Of a DNA stretch of 64,000 nt, positions 43,112 to 51,954 are shown piece after piece. Under the pieces are notes generated by a model, which saw only the letters and a list, made by a program, of their open reading frames with translations, was not told the origin of the DNA and did not search any database. The DNA is taken from contig CACNEF010000003.1 in NCBI GenBank assembly GCA_902619485.1, positions 1 through 64,000 of the forward strand. Direction: 5' to 3'. The position numbers and the translations under genes are program-made. Position 1 is the first letter of the stretch, and each line of letters begins with the position of its first letter. This DNA comes from an uncultured SAR116 cluster alpha proteobacterium (GTDB taxonomy: Bacteria; Pseudomonadota; Alphaproteobacteria; Puniceispirillales; Marisalimonadaceae).

Positions 43112-43936
43112 TTAATTAAATGATTTTTCAGCTATCCTACAGAAGTCAATAACAGACAAATTTTCTGGTCTTAAATTTGGAGAAATATTTAGATCTTCTA
43201 ATATTTTTTCGCCATTAATTTTTTTTAAACTAGATTTTAGCATTTTTCTTTTCTGACTAAAAGCCATTTGAGTTATTTTTTCAAGGGATTCAAATGAGAC
43301 ATTATAAAGTGGTTTTGACATTGGTTTCAATTGTATTACTGATGATTTAACTTTAGGTTTGGGTATAAAAGCTTCACTTGGAATATCAAATAATTTTGAA
43401 CTTTCAGTTAACCAATTTGTCAGAATTGATAACCTTCCATAGTTTTTTGAACCAGGCTTTGCAACTATTCTTTCTGCAACCTCTTTTTGAAACATTAAAG
43501 TTAATAAATCAAAGTTTTGTATGTATTTTAACCACGTTACCAACATTTTTGTTCCCACATTATATGGAAGGTTTGCTATTACTTGTCTTGGGGCTTGGCC
43601 TAAATTCCAAATAGGATAATTGATAGCGTCACCAATAATTATTTTGAGTTTATCTTTGTAAATCGTTTTTAATTCTCTTAACATTTTCTCAGATTGAATG
43701 TCTTTATCTATCGCATAAACAATTGCAGATTTATTTTTTAGAATAGATCTTGTTAAACTACCTGGTCCAGAACCAATTTCTATAATAGTTGATGCTATCG
43801 GTTTTGATTGTTTAACAATCTTATCGGTTAGATTTAAGTCAAATAAAAAATTCTGACCCAAAGCTTTATTAATTTTTACTTTATTTTTTTTTAAAGTTTC
43901 TTGTATGGTAGGTAAATTTTCAATTTGATCATGCAT
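43112..43936 (-). CDS. rsmA: 16S rRNA dimethyladenosine transferase RsmA
   Basis: Dimethylates two adjacent adenines near the 3' end of 16S rRNA during 30S maturation. Its 274 residues show GQNFLFD near 27, the SAM-binding loop GSGPG (55-59) and the catalytic NLPYN (122-126). It overlaps pdxA by eight bases; surA-pdxA-rsmA is a widely conserved run in Proteobacteria. Confidence 0.96.
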   Translation of the reverse strand: MHDQIENLPTIQETLKKNKVKINKALGQNFLFDLNLTDKIVKQSKPIASTIIEIGSGPGSLTRSILKNKSAIVYAIDKDIQSEKMLRELKTIYKDKLKIIIGDAINYPIWNLGQAPRQVIANLPYNVGTKMLVTWLKYIQNFDLLTLMFQKEVAERIVAKPGSKNYGRLSILTNWLTESSKLFDIPSEAFIPKPKVKSSVIQLKPMSKPLYNVSFESLEKITQMAFSQKRKMLKSSLKKINGEKILEDLNISPNLRPENLSVIDFCRIAEKSFN

Positions 43937-44942
43937 TTTTTTTGTTGTAACTCATTTCATAAGCAAGGTTAATTGCAGAAATTAAACTTCCAGGGTTAGC
44001 TAAATTTTTACCAGCTATGTCAAATGCAGTACCATGATCTGGTGATGTTCTTATGAAATCCAAGCCCAATGTAACGTTAACTCCATTTTGAAAGTCTAGA
44101 GTTTTGATTGGGATAAGTGCTTGGTCATGATACATACAAACTGCTAGGTCATAATGAAATCTCTTTTCAGTTGTGAAAGCAATATCCGCTGATATTGGCC
44201 CTGTGATAGATATATCAATAAGTTTTTTTAATTCATCTATAGCTGGTTTTATTACTTTTATCTCTTCATCACCTAAATCACCATTTTCTCCTGCATGTGG
44301 ATTTAAACCTGTGACGATAATCGAAGGTTTATTTATATCAAATAAAATTTTTAAATCATCAACTGCAATTTTTACTTTGCTGTAAATAAGTTCTTTAGTA
44401 ATCATTTGTGAAACATTTTTTAGAGGAACATGAATTGTTAATGGCAAGGTTTTAAGTCCATTAGTTACTAAAATCATAACTGGCTTCTTTTTTTTTGTGG
44501 AGAGGGACCCTAAAAAATCAGTATGACCCTCAAAATTAAATCCAGATTTATACATTAGATATTTATTTATGGGGTTAGTAACAATTGCAGAAGCAATGCT
44601 TTTATTATATATTTTTACAGTTTTTAATATTGAAGATTTCGTAAATGAAAAATTTTTTATATCTGGTTTTCCATATTCAACTTTATTCAACAGTTTTATA
44701 GGAATTACATTTAGTTGATTATCTTTATAATCAGAAAATTTGATTTTATCTTTAATCTCATTAATTTTTATATCACTTCTAATTAATTTTTTATATTCAT
44801 CAACTAAAACAGGATCGGTTATTACAACTAAATTAATATTTTTATTAATTCTTTTAGATTCTAGAGCTTTTATAGTTATTTCCGTGGATATGCTGGCCGG
44901 ATCTCCAGCGGTAAGTAGTATTACTTCTTTAAGATTACTCAT
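43929..44942 (-). CDS. pdxA: 4-hydroxythreonine-4-phosphate dehydrogenase PdxA
   Basis: NAD- and metal-dependent oxidation in the DXP-dependent vitamin B6 pathway. Its 337 residues contain TAGDPASISTEI at the start, GHTDFLG near 137, TGLNPHAGENGDLGDEE near 210 and MYHDQALIPIK, which carries a metal-ligand histidine. The ATG overlaps the surA-like stop (ATGA), and the end overlaps rsmA, so all three are translationally coupled. Confidence 0.96.
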   Translation of the reverse strand: MSNLKEVILLTAGDPASISTEITIKALESKRINKNINLVVITDPVLVDEYKKLIRSDIKINEIKDKIKFSDYKDNQLNVIPIKLLNKVEYGKPDIKNFSFTKSSILKTVKIYNKSIASAIVTNPINKYLMYKSGFNFEGHTDFLGSLSTKKKKPVMILVTNGLKTLPLTIHVPLKNVSQMITKELIYSKVKIAVDDLKILFDINKPSIIVTGLNPHAGENGDLGDEEIKVIKPAIDELKKLIDISITGPISADIAFTTEKRFHYDLAVCMYHDQALIPIKTLDFQNGVNVTLGLDFIRTSPDHGTAFDIAGKNLANPGSLISAINLAYEMSYNKKNA

Positions 44943-46195
44943 TTTATTTTTTCAACAAATAAAATGTTTGCTTCATTATTAAGTCGTTTAAGTAATTTTT
45001 CACTATACATTAAAAAGTATTGATTAAGTTTTTTTTCTTTTAATTTTTCATAATTAATTTTTTCCAATTTAGCTGCTCTTTTATCACATTTAACATAGGT
45101 ATATCCATGATTTCCAAGAAAAATAGGCTTAGATATTTCAAAAAGATTAATTTTTTTGATTATATTTTCTATTTTAGGACTTAAATCTGCTATTCTTGAA
45201 TTAATTACTTTCAAGTCTATGTTTTTACTATTTTTATTTTCAAAAATTTTTATTACATCGCAAGATCTTTTATTTGATAAAAAATTGTTTAATTCATTTT
45301 TTATTTTTTTGTATGCTATACTTTTCTTTTGAAAATTAATTGGAAACTTTACTTGAACAAGTAAAACTATGTCTTCTTTTTTACTTATTCTTCCTTTATC
45401 ACGTTTAGCTAGAACTTTTATCATTCTTATTTTATCTTTTTCAGCAAAAGTAAAAATTTCACCTTCTTTAACTATGATCCCTTTATTTTTAATGAAACGT
45501 GGGAGATCCTGATAGTTCTTCCACCCAATTTTACCACTAAATTTAGCTGAACTACTTATTGAAATCTGTCCAGCAATTTCCAGAAAGTTAGCACCTTGTT
45601 TAAGAGCAACATTAATTTTTTCTAATAATTTATTATTATAATTATTTATAATAATCTCAGCTAAGTCATATAAATCTTCATTGCTTTTATACTCTTTTGA
45701 ATCAATTGTTTTTTTAATGTTTTTTTCTATCTTTGAAAATTGTCTTTTATATTTGTTTCTTAAAACAATTCCCCATATCAATTGTGCTTTATATTTTTCT
45801 AACAACGTTGATTTTGGAATAGAATATATTTTTATAAATTGATCTAATTTTTGTTTTGAATTTTCAAATTCAGCTAAAAGCATCTGGTTTGCTTGATTTG
45901 AAACAATTGAAGATAAATTTTTATTTATTTTTTCCCCAGCTGAAAAAATAATTTTTTCATTTATTAAGGTTTGATGAGATTGACTGTAAAAGTTTTCTAA
46001 ATTTTTTCCTTCAGAGTTTTTATCAATAGATAAAGAAATCAACTTAGCCCTGTTAAAAATATCAACCTTTGTAATAGGTATTTTATTAACAATAGTGACA
46101 ATATAATTTTCTTCACTGAAAGCATTTTTAAATATACAGACTAAAGATAAAATAATAAGAAATAAAAGTTTTAAGTTTAAAAAATTAATAGTCAT
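44939..46195 (-). CDS. surA: SurA-like periplasmic peptidyl-prolyl isomerase
   Basis: Outer-membrane-protein chaperone. I chose the ATG at 46195 (418 aa), since it gives a compact signal peptide (about 1-27, LLFLIILSLVCIFKNAFS) and avoids overlap with lptG; in-frame ATGs at 46234 and 46222 are possible. A SurA N-terminal domain is followed by a parvulin-like domain at about 165-265 (NFLEIAGQISISSS, GKIGWKN, GEIFTF). Sequence divergence is high, so isomerase activity is uncertain. Position between lptG and pdxA supports the call: the run lptF-lptG-surA-pdxA-rsmA is well known. Confidence 0.85.
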   Translation of the reverse strand: MTINFLNLKLLFLIILSLVCIFKNAFSEENYIVTIVNKIPITKVDIFNRAKLISLSIDKNSEGKNLENFYSQSHQTLINEKIIFSAGEKINKNLSSIVSNQANQMLLAEFENSKQKLDQFIKIYSIPKSTLLEKYKAQLIWGIVLRNKYKRQFSKIEKNIKKTIDSKEYKSNEDLYDLAEIIINNYNNKLLEKINVALKQGANFLEIAGQISISSSAKFSGKIGWKNYQDLPRFIKNKGIIVKEGEIFTFAEKDKIRMIKVLAKRDKGRISKKEDIVLLVQVKFPINFQKKSIAYKKIKNELNNFLSNKRSCDVIKIFENKNSKNIDLKVINSRIADLSPKIENIIKKINLFEISKPIFLGNHGYTYVKCDKRAAKLEKINYEKLKEKKLNQYFLMYSEKLLKRLNNEANILFVEKIK

Positions 46196-46205
46196 ATTTA
46201 ATTTA

Positions 46206-47351
46206 TTACCTATTTTTAACATATTTAATTTCATCTATATCACTAATTAAATAACACCCTGAAAACAAACCAATTAATGTTGGTCCAAATCCGGCGAGAA
46301 GTGGAGGTATTTTTTCTGAAAAACCCAATGCGAAGATAAAATCTCCTATAAAGTATAAACTAAAACCAACAACTAAAGAAAGTGAAACTATCCCTACCTC
46401 AATCTTTCTTTCATTACTCCTTAACATTAAGGATGCAGAAAGTAAAATCATTGAAATTATCAAGAATGGTTGGCATAACAGTTTGAAAAAATGGACTAAA
46501 TGTTTAGATATATTAAGACCATAAGATTTCATTTTTATTAGGTAATATGGAAAGTCTAGTAAAAATATTTTGTCAGGTTTTTTTGTAGCCACACTTAACT
46601 GACTAGAATCAAAATTAATTGAATAAGAAAATTTTTTTAAACTGGTCATTTTATAGTTTTCATCAATTGATTGTACATTATAAAGTAATAATTTTTGGGA
46701 AGTAAACTTACCTTTTTTTGCTTTAACTTTTTTTCTAAAAATTTTGTCATCATCATATTCAAAAATATTTAGATCGAATAAAGTATTTGTTTTTTCATCT
46801 ATTTTATTAGCATTAATTATTAAATTTCTTTTTCCAGATAAATGTTTTATCCAAAATCCTTTAGTATCAAATGATAATTCTTGGATATTCACTTTTCCAA
46901 AAAATATTGTTTCTAAATTTTCATACTTTTTATTCATTAACGTTGAAAATGGATTTAAAATTATAATTGAAAAAAGTCCAACAAAAAAGAAACACAATAA
47001 AATAGGTGAAAGAATTTTCCATAATGAAACACCAGAAGCTTTGGAGATAACATAATAGTTTTTTTTTCTCCACTGGTTAAAACATGCAATAGACCCAATA
47101 AGTGCTGCAAATGGTAAAATTTTTTGAATATTACCTATTATTTTTAAAGAAGCCATGCCAGCTAAGTCAATAAAATCTGCCTTTAATAGATGATTTACTC
47201 CTATTTTATTTGAAGATCTTCTAAATAGTTCAATTAAATCAATAAAAAAAATTAAAATTATTAAAAAAAATAATGAAAAAAGAAAGAATTTAAATAGATC
47301 CTTTGTAAAATATTTATATATTATTATTGGATGATTTATAAGTTTTAACAC
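46206..47351 (-). CDS. lptG: LPS export permease LptG
   Basis: With LptF it forms the membrane part of the LptB2FG transporter that extracts LPS from the inner membrane. Its 381 residues have membrane helices at about 15-37, 55-75 and 98-125 on the N side, a periplasmic beta-jellyroll region (130-270) and three C-terminal helices. Translation begins with GTG, which overlaps the lptF stop by one base (TAGTG). Confidence 0.9.
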   Translation of the reverse strand: MLKLINHPIIIYKYFTKDLFKFFLFSLFFLIILIFFIDLIELFRRSSNKIGVNHLLKADFIDLAGMASLKIIGNIQKILPFAALIGSIACFNQWRKKNYYVISKASGVSLWKILSPILLCFFFVGLFSIIILNPFSTLMNKKYENLETIFFGKVNIQELSFDTKGFWIKHLSGKRNLIINANKIDEKTNTLFDLNIFEYDDDKIFRKKVKAKKGKFTSQKLLLYNVQSIDENYKMTSLKKFSYSINFDSSQLSVATKKPDKIFLLDFPYYLIKMKSYGLNISKHLVHFFKLLCQPFLIISMILLSASLMLRSNERKIEVGIVSLSLVVGFSLYFIGDFIFALGFSEKIPPLLAGFGPTLIGLFSGCYLISDIDEIKYVKNR

Positions 47352-48460
47352 TACTTATTAACCTTATTAGTAAGATAGTAAAATATATCATATTTCTTCT
47401 TATTATAAATTATAAAAAAACATGTTATTAATATTAAAATTGGAAAAATATACATTAAAGGTAAAAAATTTATATTTGAATGAACATTATTTTTTATAAT
47501 CAAAACAAGACTCTGAAAAAGAACAAGAAATCCAATGCCAATTGTTTTTCTATAAATTGAAAAAAATCTTGAATAATTATCCTTAAGTATTACTACCATA
47601 ACAATCAAACAAAAAACTAAGGGCATAAAAGCAATTGTGTTTCTGCTATGTGCTTCTGCTAATAACTTACCTTTCTTTTCTTTTGCAGTTTTAGATTTTT
47701 TCAATAACTCAAAAAAATTATATTCATTATACTCGATAACTCTTGAGGATGTTTTTTTATCACTTTCCTGTTTTATTTCAATATCGTAACTTTTAAAACT
47801 TAATATAGTTGACTTACCTTTTGAATCAGTTGAAATCCTAGTTCCATTTTGCATGCTCAGCATTATATTACTTTCAAAATTTAGATTTCCTTTTTTTGCA
47901 AAAAACTCAACTAGGAAATTAGGGTCACTTCTGTCTTGAATAAAAATCTCTTCAAGCTGATTATTTTCATATAAATTATTGATGTAAATAGTTTGAAATT
48001 TGTTTAAATCAATAAATACATTATCTTTAATAATTAAGCTTTCTGAACTATTTCTAATATCATTTTGTAAAATTTTAAAATTTTTATAAGTCTTGGGCAT
48101 AATAAAGTGTGAAATTATTAATAAAATTACTGAAACCAAAATTGAAATAAAAAAAGCAGGTTTGCTCAAATTTAAAGGATTAATGCCAGCTGATTTCATA
48201 ACTATAATTTCTTTGTCATTTTGAAGTTTTAAATATGAAATCATGCATCCTGCAAATGTACCAAATGGCAGAGCTATTAAAAGCCAACTTGGAAGACTAT
48301 ATGCAGATAAAATAAAAAATTCTAAAAGACCAGCCCCTTTGTTGATTATTAATTTTATAGTTTTGAAGGATTGACTTAACCATATAATGCCAACAAAAAC
48401 CAAAGAAGAAATTAGGACGTTACTTAATGTTTGTCGAAAAATGTACCAAGTTAAAATCAT
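47351..48460 (-). CDS. lptF: LPS export permease LptF
   Basis: Partner of LptG, 369 residues from the ATG at 48460; a TTG five codons earlier is open but less likely. The start ILTWYIFRQTLSNVL and the phrase LPSWLLIALPFGTFAGCMISYLKLQNDKEIIVMKSAGI (split: about 54-70 and 71-91) are family landmarks. A periplasmic region and three helices follow. It is divergent from pepA, an arrangement found across Proteobacteria. Confidence 0.92.
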   Translation of the reverse strand: MILTWYIFRQTLSNVLISSLVFVGIIWLSQSFKTIKLIINKGAGLLEFFILSAYSLPSWLLIALPFGTFAGCMISYLKLQNDKEIIVMKSAGINPLNLSKPAFFISILVSVILLIISHFIMPKTYKNFKILQNDIRNSSESLIIKDNVFIDLNKFQTIYINNLYENNQLEEIFIQDRSDPNFLVEFFAKKGNLNFESNIMLSMQNGTRISTDSKGKSTILSFKSYDIEIKQESDKKTSSRVIEYNEYNFFELLKKSKTAKEKKGKLLAEAHSRNTIAFMPLVFCLIVMVVILKDNYSRFFSIYRKTIGIGFLVLFQSLVLIIKNNVHSNINFLPLMYIFPILILITCFFIIYNKKKYDIFYYLTNKVNK

Positions 48461-48564
48461 TAAAGCTTTTCTCAAAGATTTATATTGAATTTTTTTAAAA
48501 TATTAATAGTACTATAACTAAATTATATTATTACAATAGTTCTATTTGAATTTAAGGAAACAAA

Positions 48565-50028
48565 ATGTTTAATGATAAAAGATACATAAAGTTTAAGTCA
48601 GAAAAACACACTGATAGTATTAAATTTAAAGATAACGAGATTAATGTCTTGTTTTATTCTGAGAATAACATTTTGTTATCTGAAAATTTTAAATCACAAA
48701 AAAATTTATTAAATTTATTTAAAAAAATTATTAACGATGATTCATCAAACACAATTTTAGTAAGATCAGAAAAAGGTAATTTTCTTTTAGTAAAAAGGAA
48801 AACGTTAGATAAAGATTTAACATATAAATATTTAGAGGAGTTAGGTGGCAAAATTTATAACAAAATTAAAACTTTAGGCTCTTCTCAAGTCAAGATATAT
48901 GAAAATGTTATTTCTATCAATGAACGACTAGCTCTTGGAATTTTATTAAGCTCATATAAATTTGAAAATTACAAAAAAAACAAAAAAAAACAAATAACAA
49001 ATTTTAAAAATGTTGTGTTTGTTTGTAACGAACCAAGTAAAAATTCAAATAAAATTTCTGAAATACAAAACCTTGCTAAAGGTGTATTCACTGCGAGAGA
49101 TTTAGTGTGGCAACCACCAAATATTTTATATCCTTCATCATTCGCTGACGAATGTAAAAAATTAAAGAAAATAGGAGTTAAGGTAACAATTTATAATGAG
49201 AAACAACTTCAAAAAATTGGAATGAATGCTTTGCTTGCAGTTGGTCGAGGATCAAGAAAAGATAGTCGTGTAGTTGTTATGGAATGGTTAGGGGGTAAAA
49301 ATGATAATAAACCAATGGCGTTTATTGGAAAGGGAGTTTGTTTTGACTCTGGAGGGCTTTCTTTGAAGCCAGCAAAGTCAATGGAAGATATGAAATGGGA
49401 TATGGGGGGTGCAGCAACTGTAACTGGTATTATAGAAGCAGCAGCACTCTCAAAGTTAAAATATAATTTAATAGGTGTTATAGGTCTTGTTGAGAATATG
49501 CCAGATGGTGATGCACAAAGACCAGGAGATGTTGTTAAATCATTTTCTGGTCAAACCATAGAGGTTTTAAATACAGACGCAGAAGGTAGACTTGTATTAG
49601 CTGATATACTTTCTTGGACTGAAAAAATATATAAACCTAAATTTATGATTAATTTTGCAACGTTAACTGGAGCTATGATTGTAGCATTAGGAAATATTAG
49701 GGCTGGATTATTTTCAAATAATAAAGAAATTTCTGAAGCCATTTTTAATTCAGGTGAAATTACAGGTGAAAAAGTTTGGGCAATGCCAATAGATGATGAT
49801 TATGATCAATTGATAAAAACACAGATTGCAGATATGAAAAATATTGGAGGTCCTGGTGCGGGATCAATAACTGCTGGATGTTTTTTAAAAAGACATGTTG
49901 AAAAAACTCCGTGGGCTCATTTAGATATAGCCGGAGTCACTTGGCAAAATAAATCTACGCCATCTATTCCTTCTGGGGGTGTTGGATGGGGTGTTAGAAT
50001 GATATACCATTTAATTAAACAATATTAG
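48565..50028 (+). CDS. pepA: Leucyl aminopeptidase (M17 family)
   Basis: Cytosolic two-metal aminopeptidase, 487 residues. Metal ligands and catalytic residues are visible: K256 and D261 in FIGKGVCFDSGG, D279 in KWDMGG, D338 and E340 in NTDAEGRLVLAD, with R342 beside them. The N-terminal domain (1-160) is Lys-rich and diverged. E. coli PepA also binds DNA; nothing here tests that. It has its own promoter region facing away from lptF. Confidence 0.95.
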   Translation: MFNDKRYIKFKSEKHTDSIKFKDNEINVLFYSENNILLSENFKSQKNLLNLFKKIINDDSSNTILVRSEKGNFLLVKRKTLDKDLTYKYLEELGGKIYNKIKTLGSSQVKIYENVISINERLALGILLSSYKFENYKKNKKKQITNFKNVVFVCNEPSKNSNKISEIQNLAKGVFTARDLVWQPPNILYPSSFADECKKLKKIGVKVTIYNEKQLQKIGMNALLAVGRGSRKDSRVVVMEWLGGKNDNKPMAFIGKGVCFDSGGLSLKPAKSMEDMKWDMGGAATVTGIIEAAALSKLKYNLIGVIGLVENMPDGDAQRPGDVVKSFSGQTIEVLNTDAEGRLVLADILSWTEKIYKPKFMINFATLTGAMIVALGNIRAGLFSNNKEISEAIFNSGEITGEKVWAMPIDDDYDQLIKTQIADMKNIGGPGAGSITAGCFLKRHVEKTPWAHLDIAGVTWQNKSTPSIPSGGVGWGVRMIYHLIKQY

Positions 50029-50111
50029 TTATTAAATTAATATTAAGTATTAAATCAATCATGATTATTTTTATCAATGAATTTAATTAACCTTTAATTG
50101 GAGTAAAAAAG

Positions 50112-50534
50112 ATGTCTGTTGAAAAAACATTATCAATAATTAAACCTGATGCTACTAAAAGAAATTTAACAGGTTTAATTAATACTAAGTTTGAAAAAGC
50201 TGGTCTAAGAATCATTGCACAGAAAAGACTACAATTAACTAGATCTATGGCAGAAAAATTTTATGAAGTTCATAAAGATCGTCCTTTTTATAATGACTTA
50301 GTGGATTTTATGATATCAGGTCCTGTTGTTGTTCAAGTTTTGGAAGGTGATAATGCTGTAAAATTAAATAGAGACGTTATGGGGGCTACTAATCCAGAAG
50401 ATGCTGAAGAAGGTACTGTAAGAAAAGAGTTTGCTGAAAGTATTGAAGCAAATTCTGTTCATGGATCTGATAGTCTTGAAAATGCTCAAAAAGAGATATC
50501 TTTCTTTTTTGCAAATATTGAGTTAGTTACCTAA
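50112..50534 (+). CDS. ndk: Nucleoside diphosphate kinase
   Basis: Balances nucleoside triphosphate pools by ping-pong transfer through a phosphohistidine. Its 140 residues have the active H117 in [18 protein letters not shown] at the start and the P[14 protein letters not shown] region. TTGGAG precedes the ATG. It is convergent with the small oxidase subunit gene, eight bases apart. Confidence 0.97.
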   Translation: MSVEKTLSIIKPDATKRNLTGLINTKFEKAGLRIIAQKRLQLTRSMAEKFYEVHKDRPFYNDLVDFMISGPVVVQVLEGDNAVKLNRDVMGATNPEDAEEGTVRKEFAESIEANSVHGSDSLENAQKEISFFFANIELVT

Positions 50535-50541
50535 ATCTTTT

Positions 50542-50670
50542 TTAAACTAGAAAAATTGCCATTAACGCAACAATAGCAATAACTATGATTGTGCTATAGG
50601 TCGTGAATTTTAAGAAATTTTCATAAAATTGTTTATGTTCTTGAGTTTCTTTATCGATTTTGTTTGCCAT
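50542..50670 (-). CDS. aa3-type cytochrome c oxidase subunit IV, 42 aa
   Basis: A very short gene on the - strand with AGGAC before the ATG. The product begins MANKIDKETQEHKQFYENFL, then one membrane helix at about 26-41 (TIIVIAIVALMAIFLV). This layout, a short charged amphipathic start with a [YF]-x-x-F-[LI]-K-[FW]-T-T turn and one helix, matches the small bacterial aa3 oxidase subunit IV family (COX4_pro_2) typical of Alphaproteobacteria. In Paracoccus and Rhodobacter it packs beside the oxidase core but is not needed for activity. No other oxidase gene is close. Confidence 0.75.
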   Translation of the reverse strand: MANKIDKETQEHKQFYENFLKFTTYSTIIVIAIVALMAIFLV

Positions 50671-50751
50671 TTTTTGTCCTATTAATTTTATTGTAACAAA
50701 TAATTATAATTTTAAGTAATAAATTTATTTATACTCTAAAAAGTTAAATTT

Positions 50752-51828
50752 TCAAAAATTCCAACCATCAAAAATAACATTTTTTTCATAATTTTTTTCA
50801 ATCATTGATCCGATTAAAAAAGCATTATAACCAATTTTATTAATATCATTAATAATTAATGGAGCATCTTTTTTATCTACAAAGATTAAAAATCCAATAC
50901 CACAATTAAAAGTTTTAGCTAACTCAAATAGAGATATATTTGCTTTTTCCTTTAGCCATTTAAAAAGAGGAGGGAGTTTAAAGTTTTTCATGTCGAACTT
51001 AAGAGTTAGGTTTTTATTGAAAGCTCTTGGAGGATTGTCAATCAAACCACCGCCAGTTATGTGACTTATAGATTTAACTTTATAGTTCTTGTTTGCTGCC
51101 AGAAATGCCTTTGTATACAGAAGTGTTGGTTTCATTAAAATTTCAGCAAGAGTTTTGTTTTTGTCAAATTTAGGATTTTTATATATATCTATAGAGTTAA
51201 TCTCTATTATTTTTCTTACAAGAGAAAAACCATTAGAATGAATTCCACTACTTGATAATCCTATTACACAATCTCCCTTTTTAACTGAATTTGTTTTTAA
51301 TACCTTATCCCTCTCTACGGCCCCTACACAAAACCCAGCAACATCAAAATCATTTTTTTTATAATGCCCAGGCATCTCTGCTGTTTCTCCTCCTATCAGT
51401 GCACAACCTGATTGTTTGCAACCTTCTGCAATTCCTTCTATTACTCTAAGAGCCACGGATTTGTTTAATTTACCAGTTGCAAAATAATCCATAAAAAATA
51501 AGGGCTGTGCTCCCTGAGCTAAAACATCATTTGCACACATAGCAACTAAATCTATACCTACATTAAAATATGATTTTGTTCTAATTGCTAATTGTAATTT
51601 GGTACCAACACCATCAGTACTTGAAACGAGGATAGGATCCTTAAAATGATGTTTTTTAAGATCAAATAATCCTCCAAATCCACCTAACTCACCAATTGAA
51701 CCTTTATTTGATGTTGTCTCTGTAATTTGAGCGATATCTGTTATAAGCTTGTTACCTTCGTCAATATCAACACCTGAGTCTTTATAAGTAATTTCTGATT
51801 TATTTAAGTTTTTTATTTTTTTTACCAT
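50752..51828 (-). CDS. purM: Phosphoribosylformylglycinamidine cyclo-ligase PurM
   Basis: ATP-dependent ring closure to aminoimidazole ribotide, the fifth purine step. Its 358 residues show YKDSGVDIDEGNKLI near 15, STDGVGTKLQLA, GGETAEMPGHY and SSSGIHSNGFSLVR. In many Alphaproteobacteria purN follows directly; here the next gene is the 42-aa oxidase subunit. It is divergent from the DUF2066 gene across a gap with a nested inverted repeat. Confidence 0.96.
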   Translation of the reverse strand: MVKKIKNLNKSEITYKDSGVDIDEGNKLITDIAQITETTSNKGSIGELGGFGGLFDLKKHHFKDPILVSSTDGVGTKLQLAIRTKSYFNVGIDLVAMCANDVLAQGAQPLFFMDYFATGKLNKSVALRVIEGIAEGCKQSGCALIGGETAEMPGHYKKNDFDVAGFCVGAVERDKVLKTNSVKKGDCVIGLSSSGIHSNGFSLVRKIIEINSIDIYKNPKFDKNKTLAEILMKPTLLYTKAFLAANKNYKVKSISHITGGGLIDNPPRAFNKNLTLKFDMKNFKLPPLFKWLKEKANISLFELAKTFNCGIGFLIFVDKKDAPLIINDINKIGYNAFLIGSMIEKNYEKNVIFDGWNF

Positions 51829-51882
51829 ATTTTTGTGGTTTCTGATTTTGAAGTATTTATGAGTTAGATTTATCTATAATAT

Positions 51883-51921
51883 TTACAACAAAAGATATAT
51901 ATTGATATATCGATGTTGTAA
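51883..51921. promoter_or_regulatory. Nested perfect inverted repeat in the purM/DUF2066 divergent gap
   Basis: Outer arms TTACAACA (51883-51890) and TGTTGTAA (51914-51921) enclose inner arms GATATAT (51894-51900) and ATATATC (51905-51911) around ATTG. All 15 pairs are perfect Watson-Crick pairs. It could be a two-layer operator for a dimeric repressor, or a hairpin in the leader of either gene. Confidence 0.5.
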
Positions 51922-51954
51922 GCACATATCAAATAAAAAAGTAAGGAAAATTTT

